Assembly: GCA_002633005.1 (NCBI GenBank)
Contig: NMRA01000289.1
Coordinates: 52,294 to 116,293, forward strand
Length of the DNA: 64,000 nt
Direction of reading: 5' to 3'
Source of the DNA: Phoronis australis
Taxonomy: Eukaryota > Phoronida > Phoronidae
Shown piece by piece: positions 11,701-26,700 of the stretch. Numbering within the stretch: position 1 is the first letter of the stretch; the number at the start of each line of letters is the position of its first letter. The position numbers and the translations under genes were made by a program. The notes beneath the pieces were generated by a model, which made no database searches, was not told where the DNA came from, and saw nothing but the letters and a program-made list of their open reading frames with translations.

Positions 11701-14700
11701 ACCCCGCATTGAACATAAACCTAAATCCGTAACACGATCGCCGCAATTTAGTCGTATTTAACATTCATATTTCGAGCGTAGTTTTCTGAAAAAATACAGT
11801 CACCGTTTCACCAGACAACTCTTTGGCGCATTGACTTTTTCTCTGGCGTTTTTTTCTTCTTCTCCATGGTTAATTATGGGCACATTTTTAAGATTTATTG
11901 TCCAGGTTGGACTTGAAAGACCAGCCGTTTAACTCACGCAACGTCAAATTCTGCTCTGTTTCACGCAATGAAACTCGATTTGGGTTTTAATGTCCGCAAA
12001 GTGAATTATAATTATATTGTTGAAATATTGTAACATAGCAATTGAGCAAACGAGTATTTTAAAGGTATTAATTAAAACGCTATTAAATAGGTAAAGGTTA
12101 ATCAATATCACATTTTTGTCTCATGCATGTCTACGGAAACTGGGGCTAACACGTTGTGCATCATATAATTAATACTTTCACGAGGTTTGCCCTAATTGTT
12201 TCAAAAGCGTTAATGTGAGTTGTAAATAAATTGTCGAGAAAGGTCACATGAGGCCATGAAAGGAAACTGGTGGCAGACGATGGAGCCCCGAGTCTGACAA
12301 AGATGATTTTTTGTTGAAATGACAACTATAACCTCTGAACTGAAATTGAAGCACTGAAATGTGGTAAGAGGACTTAAATTTTTTAGATTTGCTGCGTCTC
12401 TCAATGGCCTTCTGATATTTTGTTCTCTCCCTCATATTTATTTTAGAGTACGCTTTCAAGCACACTGCCAGACCAAACTTGAAATTTTGAGCATATACTC
12501 GGAATTTTACTCAAAATCGTACTCGAAATATAGATGAGTTACACTTAAGTTCGAGTATACTCGAAAATTGAGTACGCTCTCGAAATTTCGAATACAGATT
12601 TTTCGAGTATGACATTGAATACACCAAAGCTTAGTCTGTACTCGAGTTGAGTATGAAGTGTGAGTTTGAGCATGATTCAAGTCTGAGTACGGAGATTGGA
12701 GACCGGGCCCTGGTCTAAGTCCAGTTTAAACCAGGTTAAACTTAAAACCACCTTTATGAAATCGGCTGGTAGTGTTTACTAATTGTGTGGTATAAGTGCC
12801 TACGATAAAAGTCGAGGAAATTAATCTTTAATTGAGGACAGTTGTCCCCTTTTGACTTACTTTTCCTACTTAGTACTTTCCTTCCATATCCTTCTTAATC
12901 GTAGTTTTTGTTAACAAAGTACTATAATCCATCCCATACTCGCTCATTGTAAACAGTTTCAAAAACTAAATTCGTAAACTTTAAATGAGGGAAATTTGCA
13001 TTTAAAAGGTACTCCTAAAATGAGGTAGAAAACGTCAAAATTAAATTACCAGGTGAAAGTACCCATGACACTTATCATGTTAATGGTCCTAAAAGGTCCT
13101 ACGGATCAGGGCAAATTGACTAAAGATACAATTCAGTGAACAGAGTAAGTCACCAAGATGACCAGTTCGTTTCCGTTGTTTGTAATTTCTGCATATTCGT
13201 GAAGCTATTTATACATTTTATGATTTCAAAAGAAGCTCCACCTCACTTTTTGCCTCGTATTTCAATCTAAACATTTTAACACGAGTTTTTGCCAGCATTT
13301 TTGAAAAAATCATCAAATTAATAAACAATCTTCGTAGATTAAATGCATTCTTCGTGGCATGTTTAACTTGTGTAGTGAAGCAACGATGAGGGTTTCAAAC
13401 ATACAGTTGCATGAAACGACTGGAATTTTAACCTAAAAGTGTGTGCAGATGTTATACTAGATCAAGCCTTATGTACTTAAAATGTAATGATTTGTAGTCG
13501 TGGTTCGTTCAAGTAATTTTGGCCATGACTTTCACGAAGTGTATAGTACGTGAAAAAAGACTCATTTCTTTTGAACAGAGCGTAAATGTCGCTAGGTGTC
13601 GCTACCTGTTGGTGGTGCTGTTGGCAATGGCGGATAACCTTGAAAAGAATTAAAACGGAAGAATGAGTGTATTGTGACAAATTGAACATTGCAAATTGGA
13701 ATACACTTCATGTAAACAATGTCAAATTTTAGCAAAAAGCCAGATCCGTAAACATTTGAATGTCATACTAAGCACGAATTTAGACCATGTCTCAGGGGGA
13801 GACGAAATTTACTTTGGAATAACGACGTAAAATAACTGTAGATATTGAACAAAACTCGTCATGTATACCTTTAGATATTTAATTAGTAACAATACAAACT
13901 TAGTAATTTTCAGTCTTGAACAACACTAGGAAATTGAAAAAGCAAACGTCTTTGTAAACTTCCGCAAAATCTGAAAATGAGAAGACTGTTACAAGTAAGA
14001 GCGAGAGTTCACACTTCTACGTTTTCCATTTAATTATCAAAATTCTAAAAATCCAACAGCTTACTGCAGATGCCGCAGGCCAGCGCACAGTTTGTATGCA
14101 TCCAAGTCGGGTTTTTCTCGCACTCCCCAGTGGCAGCCCAACCATTGCACTGACTAGTGTCGTGTGTGTTCACGCATGGACCCCCTGGATGGAGTAATGT
14201 TCAATATTCATTTGTTCGACGATCTAAACACTATAAATTAAAATTGCGCGTAATTATTGATTGTAAGTGTTCTTGACAGGATTGGTCACAGGGACAAAGT
14301 ACAACCCAACGACAATGAGGTTGACGACTAACGATGTCGTTGACTTTGAAGTCAGTACTGATTTTGGACGAGCTACGACATCGGGTTGAAAAGGTAAAAA
14401 TATGGATCGATCCCGGGAGTGATACTAGATCACATGGACAGAGGGGAAGCAATGTTGTGCGGGATCGAGGGCCGAGTGCAACATTTCTCTTTCGAGGAGT
14501 ATATGATCTCATAGGCACGAGAGATTGGTATATGTGTGCCTTATCACGCAACCATTAAGACTTCTTTCCCATCACTTTTTCGTATCTTAATAGCTTTCCA
14601 TGTTCTTATCAGCTTTAATATATTAGCATCGTCTGCTTTGTTTTGTAAACAGAGTTTATGATTTCTTCAGCGTTTGATTGGTCAGTTCACGAATCGGGGC

Positions 14701-17700
14701 ATCTGACGTTCGGGTGGTACGAATGAAAAGTGATATTCAACGGCCAGTTTGTTCAAGTGCGAATTAGCCAATTAGAGGACAGAACCACGCGTGGTCGTGT
14801 AATAATGTTGCCTACAGAAGCCATTTAAATTGCTACCGCTCTTACATGTTTAATTTCACGATAACCGAGTGCAGTTAGAATATGCAAAAAGGTCTCTGAC
14901 AGACTGGTCGGTATTTTATTAAATTATATCTTACAGTCACTTACCTGTAGGCGGCGGTCGGGTAGTAGGTGGCGGAAGGGTGGGTGGGGTCGGCTTAATA
15001 GGACATTTTCCTCGAGTGACCACAATGTCGTCTATGCTCGCATATGCTATCGATTCCAGTTTCGTTGCGCTGATTACAATCTAAAAGACAATTTGTTAGA
15101 ATGTGAAAATCGGATGACATTTTCATGTTCTGTATTTGCATATTAATTCAAATAGATCAAGACAAACCTGAGAAGAAATATTTGATAATGCGCAGTATTT
15201 TAGCCTCCAGGAAGTGTTTTCACCACAAGTCGTAATCATTAGAGCACTTCGGCTACTCGTTATTTCGAAGGCGGCGTATGAGTAACGACAAGTCACAGGT
15301 TCATACTCGCGTATGCGTTTCATTTTTTGAGATTTTCGTCTACAAGTTAAACGCGAATGTTTGGTTCACTATACAGTCAACAGAGAAAACGAAACGTTCT
15401 ATTGTATTTGGCGCTCCGGGAAGATGCCTTCGATTCATTGGACTTGCACATGTTGGATGTAGATGATAAACTACGAAAAACACTCAACCACAACATTCAA
15501 ATAGATTTAGCGTCCTTGACAGACGCGAAGCCTAGGGTCTCTCTCGGTAAGCTCATCTGGGCCCGGTCTCCAATCTCCGTACTCAGACTCATATTCATAT
15601 TCGAGATTTCATACTCAAAATCGTGCTCACTGGAGTCGTACTCAAAAAATCGTATCTAATGTCCCATTTGGAGTAGACTCCAAACGTACTCAAATCTGAC
15701 ACTCATACTGGAGTTGCTATGGAACTCTTTATCATGTGAAATCCAAAACACTCAAAGTCGCCCTGATTCATCGCTCCCTATTGGCATAGACCACCCCAGC
15801 AACTACATTATTGTCTACTGTCGCTACAATTACAAGTGCATAACGTGGAATTCTGGCCCTGTTATGTATGTACATTTTCATCCACTGGTGTTTATAATAC
15901 AACAAAATTACACTTATTGTTTTTCCATGCCAAATGAGGTGGTATGGAGGTCGCAAGGTATTGTTCAACTTGCTAGATCCAGTCGACGGGCGTAAGCGCA
16001 TCGCATGGTTATCACCTATGGGACGCTACCATTGTTTTCCACTGCTGCGTCTTTATTGGATATGTCGATACAGGTTGCATGTAACCTATATTGTACCTTG
16101 GGTGCACATCGGCCGGTTACCAATAAATACTTGCCGTTACATGGGCGGCGCAGCACTGAAAAATGTGGGTGTTATAGCCTCCCAGCCCCCTATGGTGCCC
16201 CACATGCATTAGCTTTATTATACGAAAGAAAAACAAACCAAACAATGCATACGCTTATTTACCGATATCTACGAGATGAGCTTACCACTTGATTTCCCGT
16301 GGGATTATTTCCGAAGTAGTGTTCGTGATTCTGTTGCACAATGGAGCAGCTTGATCTAGTGACCATCGTAGCCGGAAGCCCTACAATGACCCTACCGCAA
16401 AATTTCCACCAAACATTGCTGTAGTGGGTCGTATGCGCAAGTAAGCGCAGCCAACCACCTTTTGGCATTTGAACGTAGCTCCTACGCACCGTTAGTTACG
16501 TTCAGTGCTCAAGGTGATACTGTGGGTTTTGGGCGCCTACTTACCTCTACTTTTACCACAACAGTACTGGCACCAAATCTTCACTCGGACAGAATTGTTT
16601 CTTACAATGGACATTCGAGAAAGTACCGGGTTTTTTATTTTTCGTTCAAAACCGTCCTGTTGCGAATAAATACGTTGCAAACTAGGTTATATTTTTAGCG
16701 CAAAGCTTTCAGAGGCACCAACGAAATTTTGCTGATACAACACAATATTACCACACTGTCCTAGAAATCTCTAAGCACCATGACCAGCTAATTGTAGTAC
16801 AAATCCGAAAAGCGGAAAGGTGAAAAATCAAAACTTACACAACAACCTTGGCTTTCGTTGTAAACTATTTTAGATTATAAGTTAAAAATTAAACTGCAAA
16901 CAAGAAATGCTAACTTAACTAAACAAAGGCGCAATCTGAGTAGGCCTACTCGATTCGCCCTTAACACGACTTCACACGATCCAATCCAGTATTTGTAATG
17001 CTTTTATTAGAATAGCCTCTGCTAACTTCCAGTTTCTTTATGAACAACAAAATTGCCTTCCAAAACAAAGGGGCAATAGTCACAATCTAAGTGAATGTTT
17101 CGTAAGTTATGCGTGGACACGTCTGACGAGCCTATGACATTGCTGAACTCAGGGCCAAACAAGCGTTGAACCTGAAAAGTGTTGCGAGAGGTGTTGAAAT
17201 TCTACCTCAATTCCAAGATGTTACAGTGTTTGCAATGATACTAGTACAAACCTCGTCTTGTGAGGATGCCTAATGCGGACAGTCTTTTAGTTAACGTGTT
17301 TCGGTGTGGAAACCATGACTCGTGGGCTTTTTGCAGTGCAAATTAGGATGCGCCATTTAATGATCAGGAAGTCCAATTGATGTATCCTTCTAAAGGCCTA
17401 GCAAAAGTGGCCCGACGAAGTGAACTTAAATTCCATTGACAGTTCTTTTAGTAACTCTATGTCTCAAAGTTTAACCAGCAGCATTATATCTCATACCTCG
17501 ACTGGAAAACGGATCCTTGGATCTAAATCATTTTGATCAATCTCGTGCTCATATAACTCCCATTTCCACTCCGCAGCTGAAGATTGCGTATTCCGGAATG
17601 AATTATAAATCTCATCGCCCCGTCGTCCATTTGACGAGTAGTAAAAGTTGACACCAACAGCCATTCCACCTAAATTGAAAAAAAAAATTGCTAGTACTTA

Positions 17701-20700
17701 TGTAGGTGTAGCCTTTCGTCGAAAACAATCGTATGTTTTTGACAGTCGGAAAGACCACTTTTCTTCTCAATTATACTAATTATCAACTTAAAAAAAGGAT
17801 TCTGAGCCCTGATATGGTGATTTTGTTCAAAATCGTTCTGTTGTAACCTGTTATCACATAGTTTGTGAATGGCCAAAACAATGCTTTGTTAGGCACATAG
17901 TACTACGTTATGTGGCACAGAATACTTTGTGATTCTATAAAGGCATTGGAGGTGGATGTTGTTTCCCTACATCCGACTCCGGTTAATAGCGGAGTTGCAA
18001 CGCCGCCATATTGGAAATGGGTCAGAATGTTGCATTGTGGTTAAGCCGGTAAACAAGTACGTCGGCAAGCGTGGGGGCGAACCGGCCACAGGTAGGTTAT
18101 ACGTGTTGTGTGCCTGGCATGCTATAATACCAGTTAGCGAAATAAAAAATTTAGTTACTACCTGTTTCTCAAGGATCAAGAACTGCGTTAAACGTGGGTC
18201 AGAGACATCGGTAGAGCTGGTAGCAAAGGCCGACTTCGTGAATTCTTTCCGACTTCATAGCATAAAGTGTGCAGCGCTCATTTAGAAACTGCCCAACAAT
18301 ATCTCCCTTCAAAGATACAGTAACAAATACTCCACGGCGGTTGGTAGTGAAAAAAAACTTGTTTTCGCTTGACCAGAACCAAGCCAACATGAGCAAATTT
18401 GAGGATAGTGCCTCTGCACAATCACCTGTTCTGGGTCGACTCACTTAACGTATGCACACTATATGCATTACGCGCTAAGATAAAGCGTGCAGATTATTAT
18501 TATTTACTTTCTACAAAATTGTGGTACATTGCTATCAAAATTCGTTGTTAAATTACGATCATTTTTCATAAAATTTTGTTGAAGTTCCAGGGCGAAATCT
18601 TGCCGACAAATGCGTAGCTGCTGGTCTCGCAATCGTCGATAGGGCTTGAATTCTTAAATAAGAATACAGCTTTGACTCAACAAATTACCTGAAATCCTCC
18701 TCAAGTTTTCCAAATAGCGTCTCTAAGATTTTTAAGTTCTTGTGAAGTCTGGATTAACTGCAGATTAAGTCCAAATCTACGCTAGATTGTAGCACGCAAC
18801 CCGAGAAAAATCTCTGTGGGAACACATGTTGTTGTCACGTGACGTTTGTTTTGAAGTTTGTATGCGTGTGTGTGAGAGTAAGCGTGCGTGTGCTTGTCAG
18901 AGTTCATTTGCCAGAGTAATGTAATGATCTAGGTGTGCATTGTATCCAAAAAAAAAATAAGTCAAGCAGTCAAGCAGAGCGTGTTTTAATATTTACGGCT
19001 TAGCACTTGCTGGCCTCATCTGCTAAAAACGTTCGAGAATTTTTTCGGTAAGACCGACATGTCACTCATTGAGTCGCCGGGTGAGTGGATGCGTGACCGT
19101 AGTGTAACAGCTATTTCCCGGAAGATTTGGGGTGTAAGGGTGCGAAGTGGGTCATTTTGACCTTAAAAACACCAATTATGATTAGTTAAATAATTTCTCT
19201 TAAAAATAATGCAGAAGCTTTTTACGGTATTGGAAACTTTCGGAAATTAGTGCCAATATTTATTTGCCGATGCTATGTTACCCGATTAATCTTCGATGAC
19301 AGTCGGTACATTATGCAGCGCGCGCTTCTTGGTCGCGTGCTAACACTGGTCGAGTTTTTTTATTAGTCTTCGATTCACGGTTTTCACATGTACAAAGAAG
19401 TTTGAGGCCGGAGAAGATCTGTACTGGAAAGAAACAATGCAATCCCGCTCTTTGACAAGTACGCTGTGTCTGTTTTCAAAGTCCAGACCCGCGTAGTGGG
19501 GCACATCCCTTGCAAGAGCAGCAAAACATCTGCGTTCTTTTTGAATCGCGGCGTAAGTTTGAAGTGTATACGGACATAACGGTGAGGCTCGTAGTCCGTT
19601 ACAAATTCAGGCTGTCGGATCTTTCAATTGATAAATTGGAGACGTTAGAACTGTAGGTAAGGGCATTTTTCGCATGTAGTTCATGGGCTAGGCGCCTACT
19701 TTAGCAAAGTCTGAAAACGCGTTGGGGCACTTGTTGAGCCATGGGCGCTAATTAGAGCGAACAGCGGCAGAATTACATACAGCAGCGTAGTTTAATGCAC
19801 ACAAATCACACGTCGTGCAAACCAATCGGCCATTCTATCTACCCTTATCAATCCCAATAGCCTTTGCGCACCCTAATTTCCGGACATGCGCAATCGTTAA
19901 ATCGATTCGGTTGCAACTCCGCTATTCGCCCAAGCGTTAGTAACGCATGAGAATTGAGAGCAATTTTCAGGGTTACAGAGCATTATTTTGCTTCAAAGAT
20001 CTAATGGTAGATAGGGTGAAACGAGGCTTAGTATCTTTCCATAGGAATAGACCTATTCCATTAGCTTTGGCATTCAACGAAGAAATTTCACCAAGCAAAC
20101 ACTAAACAGTTCAATACAGTGGAGACCAAAATTGTAAATTTGGGGTAACCAATGAAACCGTACGCAGGTAGAGTCAGGCCATCGCCGGATGCCTCTCCAG
20201 AAGAAGACAGCCATAGTGAAATTCAAAATGATTAGCTCCTGGGACACCTACAAACACTGCATTTGAGTTGAACTCCTCACTTTCATACTGGCAGGTTCAA
20301 TTTAAAGGCCTTGTTCGGGCAGCGTGTTAGTTGTAGTTAAAGTGACGCTTATGTTATTATTCATCTAAATACCTGAGAATTCTGCCACGTGGACCTTGAA
20401 TTTTAGTCTAGCAGCCAGAAACGGTGACCTAGAAATTCTAAGGTTATTCGGTTGTTTCATGTCTAGGTGACCCTCCTAAAGCCTTAGCTGGGTTGCACTC
20501 TAGACAACCTCGAGCATTTCAAAGAACTAGTCCTCCAGCTACCAGGTATGGCTCATCCGATTTCCAACAAATTTGAAACATAGGTAATCCTAGGGAATCT
20601 CTGAACAGCAGTATTTTTTCCAAAAATGTTACATTCTTACAAAGTATAGGCTGAAACACATTTTATTACTTCGTAGCCGTGTTTTCAGGCGGTAAAACTA

Positions 20701-23700
20701 TCTATTTTAACCGTGTATTTTTCCTTGCCATTTTTAGTGATGCCAATAGATTGTTATACAGATATTTTGAAAAAAGATACCGATTTACATCCCTCATTTA
20801 GTAGTTTTGCTACACTACTCCCGGTAGGCCATTTTGAGGTTATGTTTAATCCACGCCTATACCAAATCTGCTAAAGCGAATAAAACTTCTCCTTAGTATT
20901 GACAAAGCATGTTTCTTTCATCGCATAAAATAAAATCACTGTCAGCCAGTCTACTGTATTAGTCATACATATTGCCACATCAAATGTACTAAAACGAGAA
21001 ATTTTCAAATATCAGGGATGGTTTCGCCAGCAAAAATATGATACACCGACCAGAGACTTGTATACTGTAAAATCAGTTTTCATAATACAATACAAAGACA
21101 ACTGTAGAGTCAAAAGTACAATTGTCATGGCTCTACGCTCTTAAAGCATTCTCCACTTCCTCCGTCACATGTACTACATTCAGCTGTCCCAGTTTCCCAC
21201 ATTTGCTGAGAGTAGTCAATCTCGAAAAGTAACTTTGGACCTGTTGGGAAGTTAGCCAGTGATCTTTGACAAACACTTCTTTCCCGAATCGTTGCTTAAG
21301 CTAAGAATTCTCTTTGACACATCTTGGTGCTCTTCCGCCTGTCTCTTGCTCTCTCACAAACTCGTCCAGAAGAAATTTATCTATGGCCCAGGGAACCTTC
21401 TTACTGGTTTTGAACTTTTCCTTGCTCAACATATACAAATAATCGGCAGGTCCTCAACTTCAGCAGAAGCCACTTCTTCAGCATAAGCCATTTCTGATTC
21501 CTAAAACTGTGGTATTGACAAAAATTAAACATACAACTTAAAGTGTCAATTTTGGCTTAGAAAGTGTGAATACCAAGCTCAAGTTAAAACATCACATTGA
21601 GATTTGATTGTAAAAATTCAAACAATTAATTTTTAAGTAATTGACAGAAGGACAAAGGTCTAAAACAGAAATAGGGCGCACTACATGCATAAAATATTGA
21701 GACCGGTTGAAATTATACGCATACATATGTGTCAGCGTCCATTTTGAAATACATCAGCTGTGCATTATAATTTTTCTTTCATAAATAGCGAAACATAAGG
21801 CAGTTGACCGATTTTATGCCATTAAGCAATTGGTTACAGATTTTTACAAGTACTTACCATTACCGTAGTATCCATGGGTTCCAAATCAGACTCGCTTTCT
21901 TTTGGCCTACTCTGTTTTGATTCAGATTACATCAGTTATTCGTTGTGGAAACCACGATGCTGAGACCGGTGGGCATTTCAAACAAAATTATGTTGATAGA
22001 ACCGAGATCCTGAGACAATTAAGTTGCGAACCAGAGATACCGAGATAATTAACTCGGGATAGCAAGATCCTGAAATAATTAAATCGGGATCAAGAGATCC
22101 TGAGATAATTATAACAGAAACGCGAGATGTCATCTGTGTGCCACCGTACAAAACTAAGGTACAAAACAAACTGACCAACGTTCAACTACAAATCAATCTC
22201 AAAACAGTATTCTTAATTGTCATTTCGTTTTCATGCACCTTTTAAACTATTTTTAAGACAGTCATAAAAATCGTTATTTTGATAGCCGTCATGCAAACAA
22301 CAAACAAAATCAATTTCTGTGCTTAGAAATTTCAAAAAAACAGAAGGTAAATTGAAAATAAACGGTAGTAAAAGCAACATGAACAAATTTCATTTGATAT
22401 GAATGTTCAATACGAAATCTAAAAACTTCATTGCAGTTTTCTTTACTGTCATATTGCTTTTTCTTCCTTCAGTTGTTTTGCCTTTTTTCAGACAGACATG
22501 ACGGTTCTATAGATACCTGTACATGTAGCCTGCCAAGGAAACGGGATATGACATGAAATCATTTCCTATATTCGTTTCGGAAACAATGCATACAGCATAC
22601 CATTTAATTTTTTTATATGAATCTGACAGCCATTTCTGAAATATGAGGCTTCAACGTTAACTAAATTCCGAATATTTTCTCAGGTCATAGATGACCTCAG
22701 TACCAATGTGGTGAGATGGGGCGTCATCAATACGCCTTCTAGTGAAAGAATTAATAAATTATAACTTTTTGATGGTAACCATAATGAAATAAAACATGGC
22801 AAACGACATTTTGAACATTTTGTTGCAAGCTAAATTTTGACGCGTTAAAAACAGCTTGACACATGACTTCTATTGGCCACAAGGTCCTGGTTGTATAAAA
22901 GTTTGTATCCAGCGGATAAGAGCTTATACACTGTACGTCGGATGGCAAGTTTTATGCAACCGGGCACAGGTCAATAAATGTCACGGTTTGTCAGCTTCCA
23001 GAAAAAATGACCAGGGCCACATTTTATTTCACTTATGTGTACTGAATGTATTATATTTGTCATAAATGGTTTTTGAAATTTTTGAAGTCAAGAGTAAAAA
23101 AGTCCACCCATGGCTTCTTCTCTCTTTTACCCATATTAAGGAAGTCCCACCATTTTGACAGCACTTCCTTGTTCAGGTTTCTGACAACTGGAATTTGGAG
23201 GGTAATGAACCACTTTAGCTTAACTTATTTCAGGGTTTATACAGGGCAAGAACGATTGGAATCTTACCTGTAAATCCGCTCAGGGATCGAAGGGCGGGGG
23301 CAGTCGTGAATTTATTATTTTGAAGAGAAAAATTAATTCTCGATAAGTGATAATCATTTTTAGCATCTCATTGTGGACATACCAAGGCAAAAAGATGTGA
23401 CATCGAAGAGTTACTTTTTCAGTGGCAACCTCCATCGAGTGAGCTTAATGCAAGTAGTTTTGACGAATGTCTTGAGACAGATTGGTGACGAGGGTTTTTG
23501 TTGAATTAGTTTGTGCTTTGGACGGAATCTCGGCCCCAATTTTTTCTGAGTGTCAATCTTGAGAATCTATATTGACTATTTGCTATCAGTTAGCATCTTA
23601 AGATTCGTGCCGGTTACCCAAAGTGCACAATTTTCTAAAAAAATCACCCTTATTACTTCCTGGTGCTTTTAAACAGGTTCGACCATGTACAACAACGCAT

Positions 23701-26700
23701 ATCGTTTTTAGACTAAAATGGCGATATAATGTATGGGTGAAAATGCCGTTTAACAACTGACAATTCAGATCAGTATAGCTTTGAGTGGCGCTTGCCACAC
23801 TGAAGCTCGATCCTCAAATCGCATTTCACAATTTACCCCGCGATACGTTCCAAATCGCGAGATACACATGATAAAAAACATAGTTGGGTAACGAACTAGG
23901 TTGTAAAGCATCGAAGAAATGCATTAGCTTGCGAAACTTGAAGAGAACCCCGATAAGAATACTTGTTGAAAGTAAGAAACTAATTCTACAAAGACGAACC
24001 TGTTATAATGTAATAGAACCGGACACAGTATGAGCTGTGCTGATACAGTATCAATCCTTCGAGAGTGATTATGTCGTATGGATTTAGAAGCACTTCAATC
24101 AACGACCCTGGCTTGTAATGAGGGCCTGACCACAGGTAACGTCTTGGGCCGGTTTTTTTCTTCACAAATTGGAAACCGTTTGTGTGATCCACGCTGGGTT
24201 GTAGATCCGAAGCATGAGAGCTACGCAAGAAGTCAAAATACGATCCTTCGTAAAAGTTTCCATTGTCCCCCAGACTCTGTCTGAATGGACAACGGGATGT
24301 TCCAAGGTAGCCGCCGTACTTATCAAAGGTGCAGATCGCGGAACCTGGAAAGAATGTGGCCATATAGTTTTGAAGTAGATCATGAACAGACAATTCGCTA
24401 CTATTTCAGAACATTGAACCTGACTTGACCAGCTGTAAGTATACTGGCTGTTAGCCAGCTAGCTAACCACCTATGAAAAATAAGATAGTAACATAATTTC
24501 TATAAAAACGATATTTTAATTTATTGATTTTTTCTCTCATGTTCTCTCACTTGTAAATCACCGATCTCCAGTTTGAATGTGGGTATCATGTCGTCGGGAT
24601 CCTTTGACTTGAGAATTATACTCTGTTATTAGTGGTAACCTACTTTAGCAGACGATACTTTCGCGGTCGAAGTTTAGCTATAATAGTTGCTAAACCTTAA
24701 TTTATAGATTCATTTTTTATAGTTTGATGAGATTTTCTATTGGTTTTGAGTAAAAGCGTTATTTGACAAAACTAGCTCGGATTTTCTTAAAAGGTCACGA
24801 CCTCCAACACCGGGCCTATGACATAGAAAGTAGTTACAAAGCCGAAGGGAGTCGACAGAAGGTAGATCGATTTATTGCAATATTTCTCGTTCAGTATGTG
24901 GCATAAATAGATTATTACATGTTCTCAGTCGTTACCCCTCTTTTCTGGAGTCCTCGTGGATTTTGGAGAATTATCGCCCGAGGGGCATGAACCCAAATTC
25001 CACTGGGGTCCTAGAATACGGGGGATAAGGACTTCGCCATGTAATAATCTATATTTACCACTCTATGTTAATCTTCCACAGAACCCAAAATTGCACACAA
25101 CCAGGGCAGTCCTGTTTGTCATCTCGCTGTGAAACTTGTATCAAAATGTACAGCTAAAGACCGGACGGGGTACATGTGCATGCAAAATCTGGGAATCAAC
25201 CGACACTCACCTTGCCCGTAACAGCCATTTAAGTGAAAAACGATCTAATAAACGTCATGTTCTTGCACAATTTTCCGCCTTTTATAACAAAGAAAAGTTA
25301 TGTCGTCGTTTTGAAAACAATACGCTCGTGACACGCGCACCCGCCATTTAATAAATTTTTGCTACATCGCTTGGGAGATGATGATAGCTTGGCAGCAACA
25401 ATTTTTTTCCGAAATTCCTTTTTTTTGGTATCAAAAGCCTAAAAACTTATATTGAAGTAAAACCAGTTCCGATAATTTGTTGTGATATGTACGCAACCTC
25501 GTGAAAGAACAACAGTTGATTGAAGAATCGGCAAAAAAGAAACTGTCCAATAGGTGACACAATATTTCATAACCTAGCATTGTTGTGAGGACTTGACAGG
25601 GACCTCAGGGGTATCACGCTCCACTGATTTATATACACTAGTTTGAAACACAGGCGTCCTCAGCTTCTGATCGTCCCCAATACACTACATATAATACTAC
25701 AAGGTATGACACTTCGGACTTGAAATTCCACGGTACGGAAATTGCCGCTTTGTCGCGTAAAGTCACGATGTCGCTACTTCCGTAACTCACCGGCAATTTC
25801 CGTAACCGTCCTTGACCTCGACGGGCCTAGGGAGAACGTGTGTGGGGGCTTTTTGTGAACATTTTTGTTCTTTGACTGCAAATTTCTTACGAAGTCGCCG
25901 TAACAGGACACCGTGAATGGTATTGGGAGAAAGAACAATTCTTCATGGTTTGTTGAACCCCTGTTTTGTGCAAATTTATTGAGTTTTATGTTTGCTATGG
26001 ACGGCTGAAGTGAAGCACTCGTGGAATTTCAAGTCCGAAGTGTCATACCTTGTAGTATTATATGTAGTGTATTGGGGACGATCAGAAGCTGAGGACGCCT
26101 GTGGTTTGAAAAGGCTTTGCCAAGTTCCACATTTTATGTCATGAAAGAGATAATTATACCCACAGCTAACGCAGCAAAAGTAGAACTAGTCTCGTTTATC
26201 ACATTGGTGTAAACTCACAGTAGCACTGTGACTTTATGTTGATCCGAGACCGTCCGGAATTGTACCATATACCAACTCCGGACGGTCTCTCACGACGATT
26301 TAGCGTTATGTCATTGCGCCGAAAGCCGGCCCATAAGATCTTCCCGCAACTTAAGCTGAAGAATAACGGTACACCGCCCTCCAACACGGGTAAATAAGTT
26401 AATCTACTCAAGGAAGGGTGCAGTTTTTAATGACATTAAATTTGTGTCAGATTTTATCTAGTCAGCTGTTTAACCACATTGGTGCAAAGCTGTATACATG
26501 TATTTAGTATACAGCTTTGTACGAAGGTTAACGGGCCATGTGACTGTGCTAGATGCAGATATTTCTCTTGGTAGTTTGGGTTCTCTTTCATTCACTTTTG
26601 CTGCTAATTAATACAGAACTAACCTGGGCAGGGCCATGCTCCACAAGGCTTGAAGCTAGTGTCCATTCCGTAGCACTGTCGTCCGCCATTGGCTGGAGTC

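Larger units (their letters stand above)
25060..26550 (-). repeat. Dispersed repeat, copy A (interrupted)
   Basis: The reverse complement matches 48120-48960 in order: the GCAAAGCTGTATA palindrome end, GTGTCAGATTTTATCT, the GGCTTTCGGCGC region, TTCTTTCACGAG and TTGCATGC..AAATCTGG. Copy A carries the 25649-26103 element and the 26246-26289 hairpin, which copy B lacks. Confidence 0.75.

Noticed and set aside
15123-15323. Possible extra MAM exon (YEPVTCRYSYAAFEITSSR) between exons L and M
   Set aside because: Exons L and M already join in phase and give a normal-length MAM domain; inserting this segment would disrupt it.
18862-18900. GT-rich tract as a microsatellite
   Set aside because: Too short and interrupted to call a defined repeat.
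24078-24284. Plus-strand ORF over the MAM exon
   Set aside because: Antisense shadow of MAM exon K.
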